From Sphingobacterium spiritivorum ATCC 33861 (GTDB taxonomy: Bacteria; Bacteroidota; Bacteroidia; Sphingobacteriales; Sphingobacteriaceae), in NCBI RefSeq assembly GCF_000143765.1, contig NZ_GL379770.1:2258903-2322902 (forward strand): a stretch of DNA of 64,000 bases. Direction: 5' to 3'. Both the position numbers and the translations under genes were made by a program. The notes beneath the pieces were generated by a model. The model was not told the DNA's origin. It searched no databases and saw nothing but the letters and a program-made list of their open reading frames with translations. Each line of letters starts with the position of its first letter. Position 1 is the stretch's first letter. Below are positions 53,011-61,639 of the stretch, one piece after another.

Positions 53011-53298
53011 TTAATATCTTTGTGTATTTAATTTTGATCGTCTGATACGGTATATTATAAAAATGATCAAAATGCTGTATATGGAAACAACGATAGAAAA
53101 AAGCTGAAAAAATCCTTCTCCAACAGCGCGGCTCTCTCCGGAGCAATCAATCTCGCTTCCCCATATGTCAATACCTTTTTCTCCCTCATACATACATCCG
53201 GTACAGGCCAGATATTCGGGAACCACCAGTCCCACATAGAAAAGCAGTAAAAGAGCATATACTGCCAGCAAGAAGATGAAAAGGATTTTTCTAATCAT
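53011..53298 (-). CDS. Small membrane protein with cysteine-containing loop
   Basis: The 95-residue product has two membrane helices (about 3-25 and 64-86). The loop between them contains three cysteines (ACTGCMYEGEKGIDIWGSEI and then D-C-S-G-E) and should lie in the periplasm; a disulfide is likely. It was not recognised. It is first of a two-gene operon. Confidence 0.5.
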   Translation of the reverse strand: MIRKILFIFLLAVYALLLLFYVGLVVPEYLACTGCMYEGEKGIDIWGSEIDCSGESRAVGEGFFQLFSIVVSIYSILIIFIIYRIRRSKLNTQRY

Positions 53299-53486
53299 TC
53301 CACCCGATTACTTTATCACTCACTGTATAACTGGATTTCATCTTCCTTTGCAGAATTATTTCTCCGATCTGCTATCTTCATCATACACTTTAAGTTCCCT
53401 CAGATCCATTTTTAGTATGCCATTTTATTTTTTGTCTGACAATCATCTTCGGAGTAAAGATTTGTGATTATTTTTCTAAGATACTC

Positions 53487-53993
53487 TTAACCTTCTGTAT
53501 TTATTTTGATCCCGGCTTTATTAAGAAATTCAATCTGCACTTCTTGAGATTTGTCTGCAGCCTTATCGACACTTTCCTTTTTGAGAATCAATTCCTTACG
53601 AATAGCTTCTCTCGATACACTATCCTGTTCTTCTATATATTTGACGAGTAACGGGGCATATCCGTCTCCGATTTCGGTCATATAAGCAATCGACGCATCG
53701 TGAAATTTATTTGCGATTTCACTATGTGTCAGCTCCTGTGCTTCTGTTTTTATTTGGTTGGTGTATTTAATAAGGCCATTTGCATTTTTCAGAGCCATAT
53801 CATAAGAGATTTCGTTATTCGCTTTGCTGATATTGTATTCTCCGTTCATGAGTTTTTCGTGGCTCTCATCCACTTTTTCCATACAGCTGAGAAACAGGCT
53901 GGACATTTTTTCATTGTATCCGTAATCGTATTTACCGCCACATGAGGTCAATACCAATAAAGCAATAATAGCTGAGAATAATGTTGTCTTCAT
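53487..53993 (-). CDS. Helical lipoprotein
   Basis: The 168-residue product has a short lipoprotein signal with lipobox LTSC (cysteine near 18) and a helical mature part with SCMEKVDESHEKLMNGEYNI and several Glu/Lys-rich helices. It resembles surface lipoproteins annotated LIC11966-like in some genomes, but I cannot confirm this. It is a single gene. Confidence 0.55.
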   Translation of the reverse strand: MKTTLFSAIIALLVLTSCGGKYDYGYNEKMSSLFLSCMEKVDESHEKLMNGEYNISKANNEISYDMALKNANGLIKYTNQIKTEAQELTHSEIANKFHDASIAYMTEIGDGYAPLLVKYIEEQDSVSREAIRKELILKKESVDKAADKSQEVQIEFLNKAGIKINTEG

Positions 53994-54121
53994 AGTTCTT
54001 TAAGTTTTATACCGCAAATAACAACTTCTTATGTAAAGTTGTTTAGCTCAATCAAAATTCGTTATGCTTCTTTTATTATTCGTTTGTAAAGAAGCTTTAT
54101 ATGCAATGTAATCAATACAAA

Positions 54122-54151
54122 AAACGCATTACCGGATGGGTAGTGCGTTTC
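54122..54151. terminator. Hairpin terminator after the CAP gene
   Basis: AAACGCATTACC and GGTAGTGCGTTT pair with one wobble around five bases, about 55 bases past the CAP gene stop. Confidence 0.6.
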
Positions 54152-54207
54152 TTATATGATAAGCATTTTATATTTTCAGCAGGATATGCCTCTATGCTAT
54201 TCTCTCT

Positions 54208-54783
54208 TTATTGTAATTGGGTTCCAAATAATTGTACCCAATAAAAACCGGATCCGGGTGAACGGGCAGCCCCCATTTCTTTGACATCTGCCAGCATAAT
54301 GTTCTTACAGTGTCCATAGCTGTTTATCCAGGCTTCCACGACTTCCGCTTCCGTTCGCTGTCCTCTGGCAATATTTTCTGCCGCAAGGCGGTAACTGTAT
54401 CCGTTATTCTTTAACCGCTGACCAAAGGTTTCCCCTTCGGGGCTGTTGTGTGAAAAATAATTTCTGGTTTCCATATCCTGTGCATGTTTCACAGCCGTAC
54501 CAGCCAGTTTTTCACTCCAGATCAGCGCAGGTACAGCGGGCATTTTATCCACCTTTTTGGTATCTTTGTCTTTGCATTCACAGCCAGCCACTCTTACTTT
54601 ATTGACCAGTTCCAGAATAAGTGTATTGTCAAGATTCGTCTGAATTTTAGATTGGTTTTTGTCTGTCCCCGTCTGGTCTCCGGGTGTTTCAGTCTCTTTA
54701 ATATCCGCTGATTTTTCACAGGATATTGCACAAAGACCCAAATAAATACTCCCTAAGAGTATGAATAATCCCCTTTTGTTCAT
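54208..54783 (-). CDS. CAP domain (SCP/PR-1) lipoprotein
   Basis: The 191-residue product has a lipobox (AISC, cysteine near 22), a Lys/Thr-rich linker and a complete CAP domain: WSEKLAGTAVKHAQDM, RNYFSHNSPEGETFGQRL (first histidine), RLAAENIARG (glutamate) and VEAWINSYGHCKNIM (second histidine). The cavity residues are intact. Bacterial CAP proteins are secreted or surface bound; activity is not well established. A long leader of about 150 bases is suggested by a -7 box at 54942-54949. Confidence 0.82.
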   Translation of the reverse strand: MNKRGLFILLGSIYLGLCAISCEKSADIKETETPGDQTGTDKNQSKIQTNLDNTLILELVNKVRVAGCECKDKDTKKVDKMPAVPALIWSEKLAGTAVKHAQDMETRNYFSHNSPEGETFGQRLKNNGYSYRLAAENIARGQRTEAEVVEAWINSYGHCKNIMLADVKEMGAARSPGSGFYWVQLFGTQLQ

Positions 54784-55177
54784 TTTTATTGTTTTTAATA
54801 GTAGATGTTCTTCTGTTTCAGGTTTACAAACAGGATTTGTATCCCCTTCCTTGTATATTATTTATAAAATAAATTCATATTTCAATTTTATTAGTATGCT
54901 AACCTCTGATCCTATCAGGGGCCAGCCCTGTTTTTGAGTTGCAAAGATAGAAAGGAGCATGATAATCCTGAATTAAACAGTTTGCTTTCCTGAATTTTCT
55001 CCGATTAATCAGCTACTCTACAAATATCTATCCAAAATCTAAATCTGGGATAAACTGACTTTTATACCAGCTTTCAAAATTATTTTTATTTACATGCAAA
55101 GGACAATCTGCAGAAGCTGCAAAACAATAACATTTGTTACATTTGACATATAGTTTATCTAATTTCATAGTGGAATC
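54784..55177. other. Divergent intergenic region with distal promoter and leader hairpins
   Basis: A minus-strand TATCTTTG box (54942-54949) lies about 160 bases before the CAP gene. Between them lie nested inverted repeats (CTGAT/ATCAG and CAGGG/CCCTG) at 54905-54935. These could give a structured leader. No known riboswitch was recognised. The plus-strand side, before the LLM gene, holds no clear box. Confidence 0.4.
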
Positions 55178-56200
55178 ATGAAAAAAATAGGTTTTTTATC
55201 CTTTGGTCACTGGGCCAATCATCCTGCATATAGCACACAGACAGCTAGTGATACGCTGCTGCAGTCTATAGATCTGGCAGTAGCTGCAGAAGAACTGGGT
55301 ATAGATGGTGCTTACTTCAGAGTACATCATTTTGCAAAGCAACTGGCTTCTCCTTTTCCGTTGCTTTCGGCTATCGGAGCCAGAACAAGCAGAATCGAGA
55401 TCGGCACCGGAGTGATCGATATGCGCTATGAGAATCCGTTGTATATGGTTGAGGACGCCGGAGCAGCTGATCTGATATCTGGTGGCCGATTACAGTTAGG
55501 TATCAGCAGAGGTTCTCCCGAGCAGGTTATTGATGGATGGCGCTATTTCGGCTATGCACTTTCTGAGGGTGAAACAGATGCGGACATGGGACGACGCAAA
55601 GCGCTTGAATTTCTGGAAAGACTCCAGGGTGTAGGTTTTGCAGAACCCAACCCCTATCCTATGTTTCCCAATCCACCGGGCCTATTGCGCCTGGAGCCTC
55701 ATTCTGAAGGTTTAAGGGATCGTATCTGGTGGGGTGCTGCATCGAATGCCACAGCAGTGTGGGCAGCACAAAACGGGATGCTTCTTCAAAGCTCTACTCT
55801 TAAATACGACGAAAGCGGAAAACCTTTTCATGTACAGCAGGCAGAACAGATCAGGTTATATAAAGAAGCCTGGAAAGAAGCAGGACATACGCGTGAACCC
55901 CGTGTATCGGTGAGTCGGTCTATCTTTGCACTGGTCAATGATCAGGATCGTTATTATTTTGGACATGAGGCTGACAGAGACGATAAAATCGGCATGATTG
56001 AAGCAGATAAACGTGCTATTTTTGGCAGAAGTTATGCTGCAGAACCAGATCAGCTTATTCGTGAACTGGCACAGGATGAAGCCATACAGGAGGCAGACAC
56101 GCTCTTGCTGACTATTCCTAATACATTGGGAGTAGAGTATAATGTACATGTACTCTCTTCTTTTCTGGAACACGTAGCACCGGGACTGGGTTGGCGGTAA
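55178..56200 (+). CDS. LLM-class flavin-dependent oxidoreductase
   Basis: The 340-residue product is a luciferase-like monooxygenase: IGFLSFGHWANHPAYSTQTA at the N-terminus, DGAYFRVHHFAKQLASPFP, RIEIGTGVIDMRYENPLY and GGRLQLGISRGSPEQ (FMN phosphate site). It is typical of F420/FMN-dependent LLM enzymes and probably uses reduced FMN. The FAD-dependent gene starts 13 bases after its stop, so the two form an operon. No substrate can be named. Confidence 0.88.
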   Translation: MKKIGFLSFGHWANHPAYSTQTASDTLLQSIDLAVAAEELGIDGAYFRVHHFAKQLASPFPLLSAIGARTSRIEIGTGVIDMRYENPLYMVEDAGAADLISGGRLQLGISRGSPEQVIDGWRYFGYALSEGETDADMGRRKALEFLERLQGVGFAEPNPYPMFPNPPGLLRLEPHSEGLRDRIWWGAASNATAVWAAQNGMLLQSSTLKYDESGKPFHVQQAEQIRLYKEAWKEAGHTREPRVSVSRSIFALVNDQDRYYFGHEADRDDKIGMIEADKRAIFGRSYAAEPDQLIRELAQDEAIQEADTLLLTIPNTLGVEYNVHVLSSFLEHVAPGLGWR

Positions 56201-56213
56201 TGCCTAGAGATGT

Positions 56214-57296
56214 ATGGTAAAAAACCTCCGCTTTAAAACTAAAATTGTTGTTATAGGTGCCGGTCAGGCTGGCCTGTCATCGGCTTATCATCTCAAAAAA
56301 CTGGGTCTGGAAATCGGCCGGGATTTTATTATTCTGGACGAAGCTCCTCATCCGGGTGGTGCATGGCAATTCAGATGGTCTTCGCTTACATTGAGTACAG
56401 TCAATAAAATTCACGATCTGCCGGGGATGTCTTTTGAAGAAACACTGGAGACAGATGAAAAAGAAGTACAGGCCAATATTGCTGTTCCGCATTATTTTGA
56501 TGCCTATGAAAAGAAATTCGGATTGCAGGTATATCGTCCTTTAAAAGTCGAAAATGTATATAAACATGAAAATAGATTTTACATAGACACAAATGACACG
56601 CTTTTCTCCGCTTTGGGTATAATAAATGCCACAGGTACATGGGAAAATCCTTACATTCCGGAATATCCGGGACAAAGTTTATTTACAGGGGAACAATTGC
56701 ATACCAAAGACTTCCGTAATGCGGATTATTTCCGCAACAAACATGTTGTTATTGTTGGTGGTGGTATTTCTGCCATTCAGCTACTGGATGAGATCTCTAG
56801 AGTTACTACTACAACATGGGTTACCCGTCGTCCTCCGGTATTCAGAGAAGGACCGTTTGATGATGCTGCAGGACATGAAGCTGTGGCTATGGTAGATGAG
56901 CGGGTAAGGCAGGGATTAATACCGCTATCTGTGGTATCTGTTACCGGTCTGCCCTATTCTGAAGCTGTCCGGAATATGGAAAAACGTGGTGTTCTACATC
57001 GCTTTCCGATGTTTAGTGAAATAACTGCTTCAGGTGTAAAATGGGAAGACGGAAGAGAACAAAAAGCAGATGTTATTCTTTGGAATACGGGTTTTAAAGG
57101 ATCACTCGAACATTTGAATCCTGTAGTTCCAAGAGAGGAAGGCGGTGGAATTCTGATGGATGGAAGACTGGCAACCAGAGTCGCGAAAGAACCCCGGATT
57201 CATTTGGTAGGATACGGTCCTTCAGCTTCTACAATCGGAGCCAACCGTGCCGGGGGTGCTGCTGCCCGTGAACTGATCAGAACATTAGAATTGTAA
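56214..57296 (+). CDS. FAD/NAD(P)-dependent oxidoreductase, monooxygenase-like
   Basis: The 360-residue product has two dinucleotide-binding motifs, VVIGAGQAGLSSAYHL (about 12-27) and VVIVGGGISAIQLL (about 177-190), and the flavin monooxygenase-like pattern PHPGGAWQFRWSSLTL. The last part contains ADVILWNTGFKGSLEHLNP, where FMO and CzcO-like enzymes carry their 'at(d/n)G' signature. It is co-transcribed with an LLM oxidoreductase. It may oxidise the same compound or supply a partner step; this is inference. Confidence 0.85.
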   Translation: MVKNLRFKTKIVVIGAGQAGLSSAYHLKKLGLEIGRDFIILDEAPHPGGAWQFRWSSLTLSTVNKIHDLPGMSFEETLETDEKEVQANIAVPHYFDAYEKKFGLQVYRPLKVENVYKHENRFYIDTNDTLFSALGIINATGTWENPYIPEYPGQSLFTGEQLHTKDFRNADYFRNKHVVIVGGGISAIQLLDEISRVTTTTWVTRRPPVFREGPFDDAAGHEAVAMVDERVRQGLIPLSVVSVTGLPYSEAVRNMEKRGVLHRFPMFSEITASGVKWEDGREQKADVILWNTGFKGSLEHLNPVVPREEGGGILMDGRLATRVAKEPRIHLVGYGPSASTIGANRAGGAAARELIRTLEL

Positions 57297-57432
57297 TCTT
57301 TATCTAAAAAGAAAGAGTTTAATCCCAATAACTGGATCACTATTTTCTTCTATTTCAGATAGATTATGGAAACATTATACTTGCGCAGGTACAAAATGAG
57401 GTTTTATCTCTTTACGTATACTATTACAGTGA

Positions 57433-58128
57433 CTACAATATAAATTTAAGCAAATAAGCGATGCTGACTAATGTTGCCAGATAAGTGGCGTTACCAAGGA
57501 AATAAACAAAAAAAGATTTGATATAATTAATCGCTTTTTTCTCTCCAAAAAACTGGCCTATAGCCCATATAATATATACAAAGTAAACAATAATTCCAAA
57601 AACTGCCACATTTTCACTCTGAACAATATTAGCAACGATTATAAAAAATGCAAAAATCAATAATGCTTCACCCAAGACAAAAGACAAGAGCACTAAAATC
57701 TCGAAAATATTATATTTGTATTTTCTATAAAATACCTTAATCCATAAAGAAATAAAAATACCCATGATCAGTTGAGAATAACCCATATTCTTATTTGTCC
57801 ATGCTCCGATTTCTTTTGAACGTATCTTTCCTTTTAATATTTCCATTGTATCAATATTAAAAAAAGACAAATGTATATGTAGAAAGCTCATTAACAGTAA
57901 AAATACCACAGAAGAAACAACCAAAAACAATACGGGTTTTACATATTTATCTCTATTCTCAAATAAAAACTCTCTAATGGATTTCCCAGGTCTTAATAAC
58001 AGATTTTTAATTGTAAAAGGAAATCCCTTTTCAAAGTGAATCAGATGCTGAATCTCATGTGAAATATAATTGCTATTAATTCTTTTCAATTTCTGGTCTT
58101 CAAAATTGCCAGCCTTTTCCTGTTTCAT
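57433..58128 (-). CDS. DUF3667 membrane protein
   Basis: The 231-residue product begins with the DUF3667 region (EIQHLIHFEKGFPFTIKNLL followed by RPGKSIREFL), without the usual N-terminal zinc-binding cysteines, and continues with five predicted membrane helices. DUF3667 is common in Bacteroidota and of unknown function. It is a single gene. Confidence 0.82.
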   Translation of the reverse strand: MKQEKAGNFEDQKLKRINSNYISHEIQHLIHFEKGFPFTIKNLLLRPGKSIREFLFENRDKYVKPVLFLVVSSVVFLLLMSFLHIHLSFFNIDTMEILKGKIRSKEIGAWTNKNMGYSQLIMGIFISLWIKVFYRKYKYNIFEILVLLSFVLGEALLIFAFFIIVANIVQSENVAVFGIIVYFVYIIWAIGQFFGEKKAINYIKSFFVYFLGNATYLATLVSIAYLLKFIL

Positions 58129-58233
58129 TAGTTACTGTTATGTTTTAAATTGAGTTACTGTTAATGTTTTTACTGTATGTAAAACACCTTCCTGTCTGTG
58201 AATGGCGTGATCAGACGCAGCCTATTTACAGTT

Positions 58234-58509
58234 TTATTTCCATTCATAAGAAAGTGCCCGTACTATATTAGCAATTGCTTTATCTGCCAAATCATAGTGC
58301 TTTTCAATATAAGTATGGCTCGCTTTACATCCTAAAGTTAAGTCACTGTACTTCCATAATTCCGCGTCACCTGCCTCTTTCCATATTTTGTTGAACAGAT
58401 TTACTTCGTCTGTGCTTAATATCTTATTGTCGGAAACAAATCCGTGAAATGTCCACGGCTGCGACCAGTCATCAAAACTTATTATTTTGTCTTCAAGATT
58501 TTTCATCAT
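58234..58509 (-). CDS. Hypothetical small protein
   Basis: The 91-residue product starts MMKNLEDKIISFDDWSQPWT and contains SDLTLGCKASHTYIEKHYDL, with an acidic and aromatic character. There is no signal peptide once the upstream open frame is set aside. It looks like an immunity-type or adaptor small protein, but this is only an impression. It was not recognised. Confidence 0.5.
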   Translation of the reverse strand: MMKNLEDKIISFDDWSQPWTFHGFVSDNKILSTDEVNLFNKIWKEAGDAELWKYSDLTLGCKASHTYIEKHYDLADKAIANIVRALSYEWK

Positions 58510-58714
58510 ATGGATAACAACGTATAAATATGCGAAAGTTTTCACAAAACACACAAACTATAATGTATCTGTCCATTTATGAACAACTTATATTTTCAGA
58601 TCATACAAAATAAAATCGTAAACAATAAGTGTTTATCATCCGGCTACTTTTTTCATTTGTTTATAATATATTTGAGCATTAATCAGGTTTTTAAATTAAA
58701 TCATTTATACATCC

Positions 58715-59125
58715 ATGAAAGCCGGAAGAGCCTTTTTCATCAGTCTTGTATCTGTTACTATAGGTTCCATACAAATGGTTTTTTTTCTGCCTGGCGGTGT
58801 ATCCTGTATTGATGGTAAAAGCTCTTTACTGGATGGAATTTTATTCTATATGCCAATACAGTTTGCGGGTGTTTTCCTACTGAGTCTGCTAAATAAGAAA
58901 ACAGCAGATTTATTTCTTTTGGTGGGAGTCTTGTTGTTTTGGCTATGGGTGAATAAAGTCGAATTTACCAGCAGACATGCCTGCTGGTCCACCTACACAG
59001 ATACTGAAATTATCAAAGCTGTATTGCTGAAATCGGCTCTTACCTGCGGGGTCTCCATTGCCTTGTTAGGTGTATTTGTGAAATGGTATAAGAGACGTCC
59101 CATTAAGACAGCAGATGAATCCTAA
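58715..59125 (+). CDS. Four-helix membrane protein
   Basis: The 136-residue product has four membrane helices (about 5-27, 40-60, 66-85 and 105-126) with cysteines at the periplasmic side (SCIDGKSS, HACWSTY, ALTCGV). It was not recognised. It stands alone. Confidence 0.5.
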   Translation: MKAGRAFFISLVSVTIGSIQMVFFLPGGVSCIDGKSSLLDGILFYMPIQFAGVFLLSLLNKKTADLFLLVGVLLFWLWVNKVEFTSRHACWSTYTDTEIIKAVLLKSALTCGVSIALLGVFVKWYKRRPIKTADES

Positions 59126-59201
59126 ATATTACATCTACATTATTTAAGCCGGTTGTGCGGCATTTGGTTTTAAGATACGGACTTATATTGTTTATCCGGG
59201 A

Positions 59202-59552
59202 TCAGTCCTCTCTCAGCAAATCAATGACCCGCTCTATCGGACGACCAATCACGGCCTTACCATCTTTAACGACTATCGGACGCTCTATAAGAACCGGATA
59301 TTGCAGCATAATATCGATCCACTCTTCGTCCGTATACAAAATATCTTTAAACTTTTCCTCAAAAATAGCTTCCTTACGTCTGATCAGTTCGATAGGTTTG
59401 AGTTGAAGCATATCCAGGATTCGGGTGAGTTCCTCTTTATCTGGCGTATCCGTTATATATTCATGCACCTCTAAATCCGTAGTACAGGCTTTCAACAGCT
59501 CCAGTGCAGCCCGACTTTTGCTGCACATATTATTATGGTATATTTTGATCAT
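59202..59552 (-). CDS. arsC: ArsC-family glutaredoxin-dependent arsenate reductase-like protein
   Basis: The 116-residue product is a thioredoxin-fold ArsC: IYHNNMCSKSRAALELL gives the catalytic C10 with S-K-S-R after it, and YPVLIERPIVVKDGKAVIGR with the following P supplies the arginines that bind the oxyanion. It would reduce arsenate to arsenite using a thiol partner. No arsR, arsB or acr3 gene is nearby, so a general role (as for Spx- or YffB-like relatives) is possible. It is a single gene. Confidence 0.85.
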   Translation of the reverse strand: MIKIYHNNMCSKSRAALELLKACTTDLEVHEYITDTPDKEELTRILDMLQLKPIELIRRKEAIFEEKFKDILYTDEEWIDIMLQYPVLIERPIVVKDGKAVIGRPIERVIDLLRED

Positions 59553-59729
59553 GATATGATTTAGCAGTATTGAGTTTCAAAAGAAACCTGATTATTTCTG
59601 CTCTCAAATGTACAAAAAACAGTTTGAAGGTCATCAAAACAGCAAAAAATGAACTGGTCCCGAAGTATTATCCGAACCAGCTCAGGTATTTTTAGTTAGT
59701 AAAAGTGTCTTACTTTATCAGCATCAAAA

Positions 59730-60131
59730 CTAAACAGCCAGCAGCCATCTCACATCATATCGGTCGGTCACTTCAATAAGAGCTATCTTTTCATCGTTCT
59801 TTGCGTCAGTTTTCTTAGGTATGGGCATCAGTTTTTCCAAAAGCAACTTTCGGGATTCAGCGCTATTACATAACATAAAAATGGCAAGATAATTACCGGT
59901 TTGCCGGCCTTCATCCGGCACCAGATCTGAACCGTAGATAGTAACACTATCAGAAATCAGCGAACCGCTAATGACCGGGATTTTGGCAAAGCCATCCAGA
60001 TGCTTATCCATCATCTGAAAATGCAGTTCGCCTCCAAAACAGGTTTGGTAGTATGTCAGCGCTTCTTTACAGTTACCTGCAAAAGAGATAAAAACGCCAC
60101 TTTGAAAGCGATTATGCGAGTGATGTAACAT
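59730..60131 (-). CDS. VOC family protein (PhnB-like)
   Basis: The 133-residue product resembles PhnB/glyoxalase-like VOC proteins: GVFISFAGNCKEALTYYQTC near the N-terminus, HFQMMDKHLDGFAKIPVISG in the middle and a VTDRYDVRWLLAV end. The family covers dioxygenases, isomerases and binding proteins; this PhnB-type subgroup has no established reaction. It follows an SRPBCC gene by 12 bases and is probably co-transcribed. Confidence 0.8.
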   Translation of the reverse strand: MLHHSHNRFQSGVFISFAGNCKEALTYYQTCFGGELHFQMMDKHLDGFAKIPVISGSLISDSVTIYGSDLVPDEGRQTGNYLAIFMLCNSAESRKLLLEKLMPIPKKTDAKNDEKIALIEVTDRYDVRWLLAV

Positions 60132-60143
60132 CTGTTTTTAAAA

Positions 60144-60593
60144 TTAGGCATCCGGTATCTGTGGCTCTACAAGTCTGATCATCTTGTCCAGCGATTCCTG
60201 CCAGCCCAGATAGCACATCTCTACGGGTATCATATCAGGAATACCACTCTGTTCGATATGAACCTCTGTACCACAGGAAACCTGACGCAACGAGACTGTA
60301 GTTGTCATTTCTCCCGGCATATTAGGGTCATCAAACTTGTCGCTGTATTTAATAGATTCATTGGGAATAATTTCCTGGTATTCACCACCAAAGGAATGTC
60401 CGTTGCCGGTACTGAAATTTATAAAAGTCATCCTGAATTTTCCTCCTACTTTGAATTCCATTTCCTGTACCGTACATAGAAAACCATAGGGCGGTATCCA
60501 GGTGGCATGTGCAACCGGATCTGCAAAAGCGCGAAATACTTTTTCGGGACTTGCTTTAATTACCCTGTGCAGGGAAACTTTGTTTGTTTTCAT
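60144..60593 (-). CDS. SRPBCC (AHSA1-like) protein
   Basis: The 149-residue product has the START/Bet v 1-type AHSA1 layout: VSLHRVIKASPEKVFRAFAD (first strand and helix), ATWIPPYGF, GKFRMTFINF, and the last helix YLGWQESLDKMIRLVEP. Members bind a hydrophobic ligand or act on Hsp90; in bacteria the role is usually unknown. It probably shares a transcript with the VOC gene after it. Confidence 0.85.
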   Translation of the reverse strand: MKTNKVSLHRVIKASPEKVFRAFADPVAHATWIPPYGFLCTVQEMEFKVGGKFRMTFINFSTGNGHSFGGEYQEIIPNESIKYSDKFDDPNMPGEMTTTVSLRQVSCGTEVHIEQSGIPDMIPVEMCYLGWQESLDKMIRLVEPQIPDA

Positions 60594-60656
60594 CTTGATT
60601 GAGATTTTAATCGTGAATAATCAATTATTTTATCAGATAGCGGGATTAATAAATCA

Positions 60657-61043
60657 TTATCCCGTAACGGCTTTCCTATGAACAATACGCGGATTATAAC
60701 AGTAGGAAAGAATAAGTATAGCTAATACTGCCAGCGGCATGATCATGTATGCTATTACCTGATCAACATATGCATGGCTGATAAATGCAAAAATCAGATT
60801 GAAGGTGAGTCCTGCATATGCCCATTCTTTTATTTTTACCGGAACAGACGGCAAAGAAATAGCGATCACTCCTAATACTTTACAGATAATGAGGGTATAC
60901 GCAAAGTAATCAGGATAGCCTAAAGGTTTTGTTCCGGCATTTACATATTGAGGTGCAAAAAGCAGTGTACCAAGAGGCATAACACCTTCCCATAGAATGA
61001 GAATAGTGGTTGCTATCCAGAATATTATTTTGTTCTTTTTCAT
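60657..61043 (-). CDS. DoxX-like membrane protein (copy 1)
   Basis: The 128-residue product has four membrane helices and the DoxX-like sequence KPLGYPDYFAYTLIICKVLG, IKEWAYAGLTFNLIFAFISH. It closely parallels the DoxX-like protein at 63257-63652 (L-G-Y-P, K-E-W-A-Y-A-G and S-H are shared). The start is ATG 61043, because the open frame upstream overlaps the SRPBCC gene. It follows that gene by 35 bases. Confidence 0.8.
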   Translation of the reverse strand: MKKNKIIFWIATTILILWEGVMPLGTLLFAPQYVNAGTKPLGYPDYFAYTLIICKVLGVIAISLPSVPVKIKEWAYAGLTFNLIFAFISHAYVDQVIAYMIMPLAVLAILILSYCYNPRIVHRKAVTG

Positions 61044-61078
61044 AAGTATATAATTTTGCTCTCTAAGAGTTCGTAAAT

Positions 61079-61501
61079 CTAATATGCGGATTCTACATAT
61101 TTTTTGAAATTGCTTAATATAGCCTGCCAACCTTGTTTCTGAAACTCGGGATCGTTCTCCGTTTCTGCATCAAAGGTCGTTGTAATTATTGTTGTGTCTC
61201 CTTTGCTGCTGAATAATGTACTGACCTCGCGTCCGTCAGCCATTGTATAACTGATCTTTTCATGCAAGTCGACCTGCTGATAAGTGCCTTCGAAATCAAA
61301 GCCAAAACTTCCATCCCTCGCTTCCATACGGTTACTGAATTTACCATTCACGCGCAGATCATTTTTGCTGGACGGACAGTGCCAGCTTGGATCTGCAGCA
61401 TTCCACTGCATAATGTCCGCTGGTGTATTCCAGGCTTTCCATACTATTTCTACGGGAGCATCTATTGTCGCTTCTACAGTGATTTGTGGTTGTGTTTTCA
61501 T
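61079..61501 (-). CDS. SRPBCC (AHSA1-like) protein
   Basis: From ATG 61501 the 140-residue product starts TVEATIDAPVEIVWKAWNTP and has DIMQWNAADPSWHCPSSKND, FEGTYQQVDLHEKISYTMAD and the final helix KQGWQAILSNFKKYVES. It belongs to the activator of Hsp90-like SRPBCC group. The DoxX-like gene starts 35 bases later. It is divergent from the GlxA-type regulator. Confidence 0.85.
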   Translation of the reverse strand: MKTQPQITVEATIDAPVEIVWKAWNTPADIMQWNAADPSWHCPSSKNDLRVNGKFSNRMEARDGSFGFDFEGTYQQVDLHEKISYTMADGREVSTLFSSKGDTTIITTTFDAETENDPEFQKQGWQAILSNFKKYVESAY

Positions 61502-61611
61502 TTTTATCAATTTATCGTTTATAATGTTATTACAAAGTTGCGACAGTTTTTGGAATTCCCAACATTGTAAAAACGTCAACTTTAAGGGTAGATTACGACA
61601 AAAACTATATG

Positions 61612-61619
61612 TATCTTTA
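61612..61619 (+). promoter_or_regulatory. Variant -7 box TATCTTTA for the GlxA-type gene
   Basis: It differs from TAnnTTTG only at the last base and lies 20 bases before ATG 61640. Confidence 0.35.
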
Positions 61620-61639
61620 CCAGACTAAATTAACAGATC

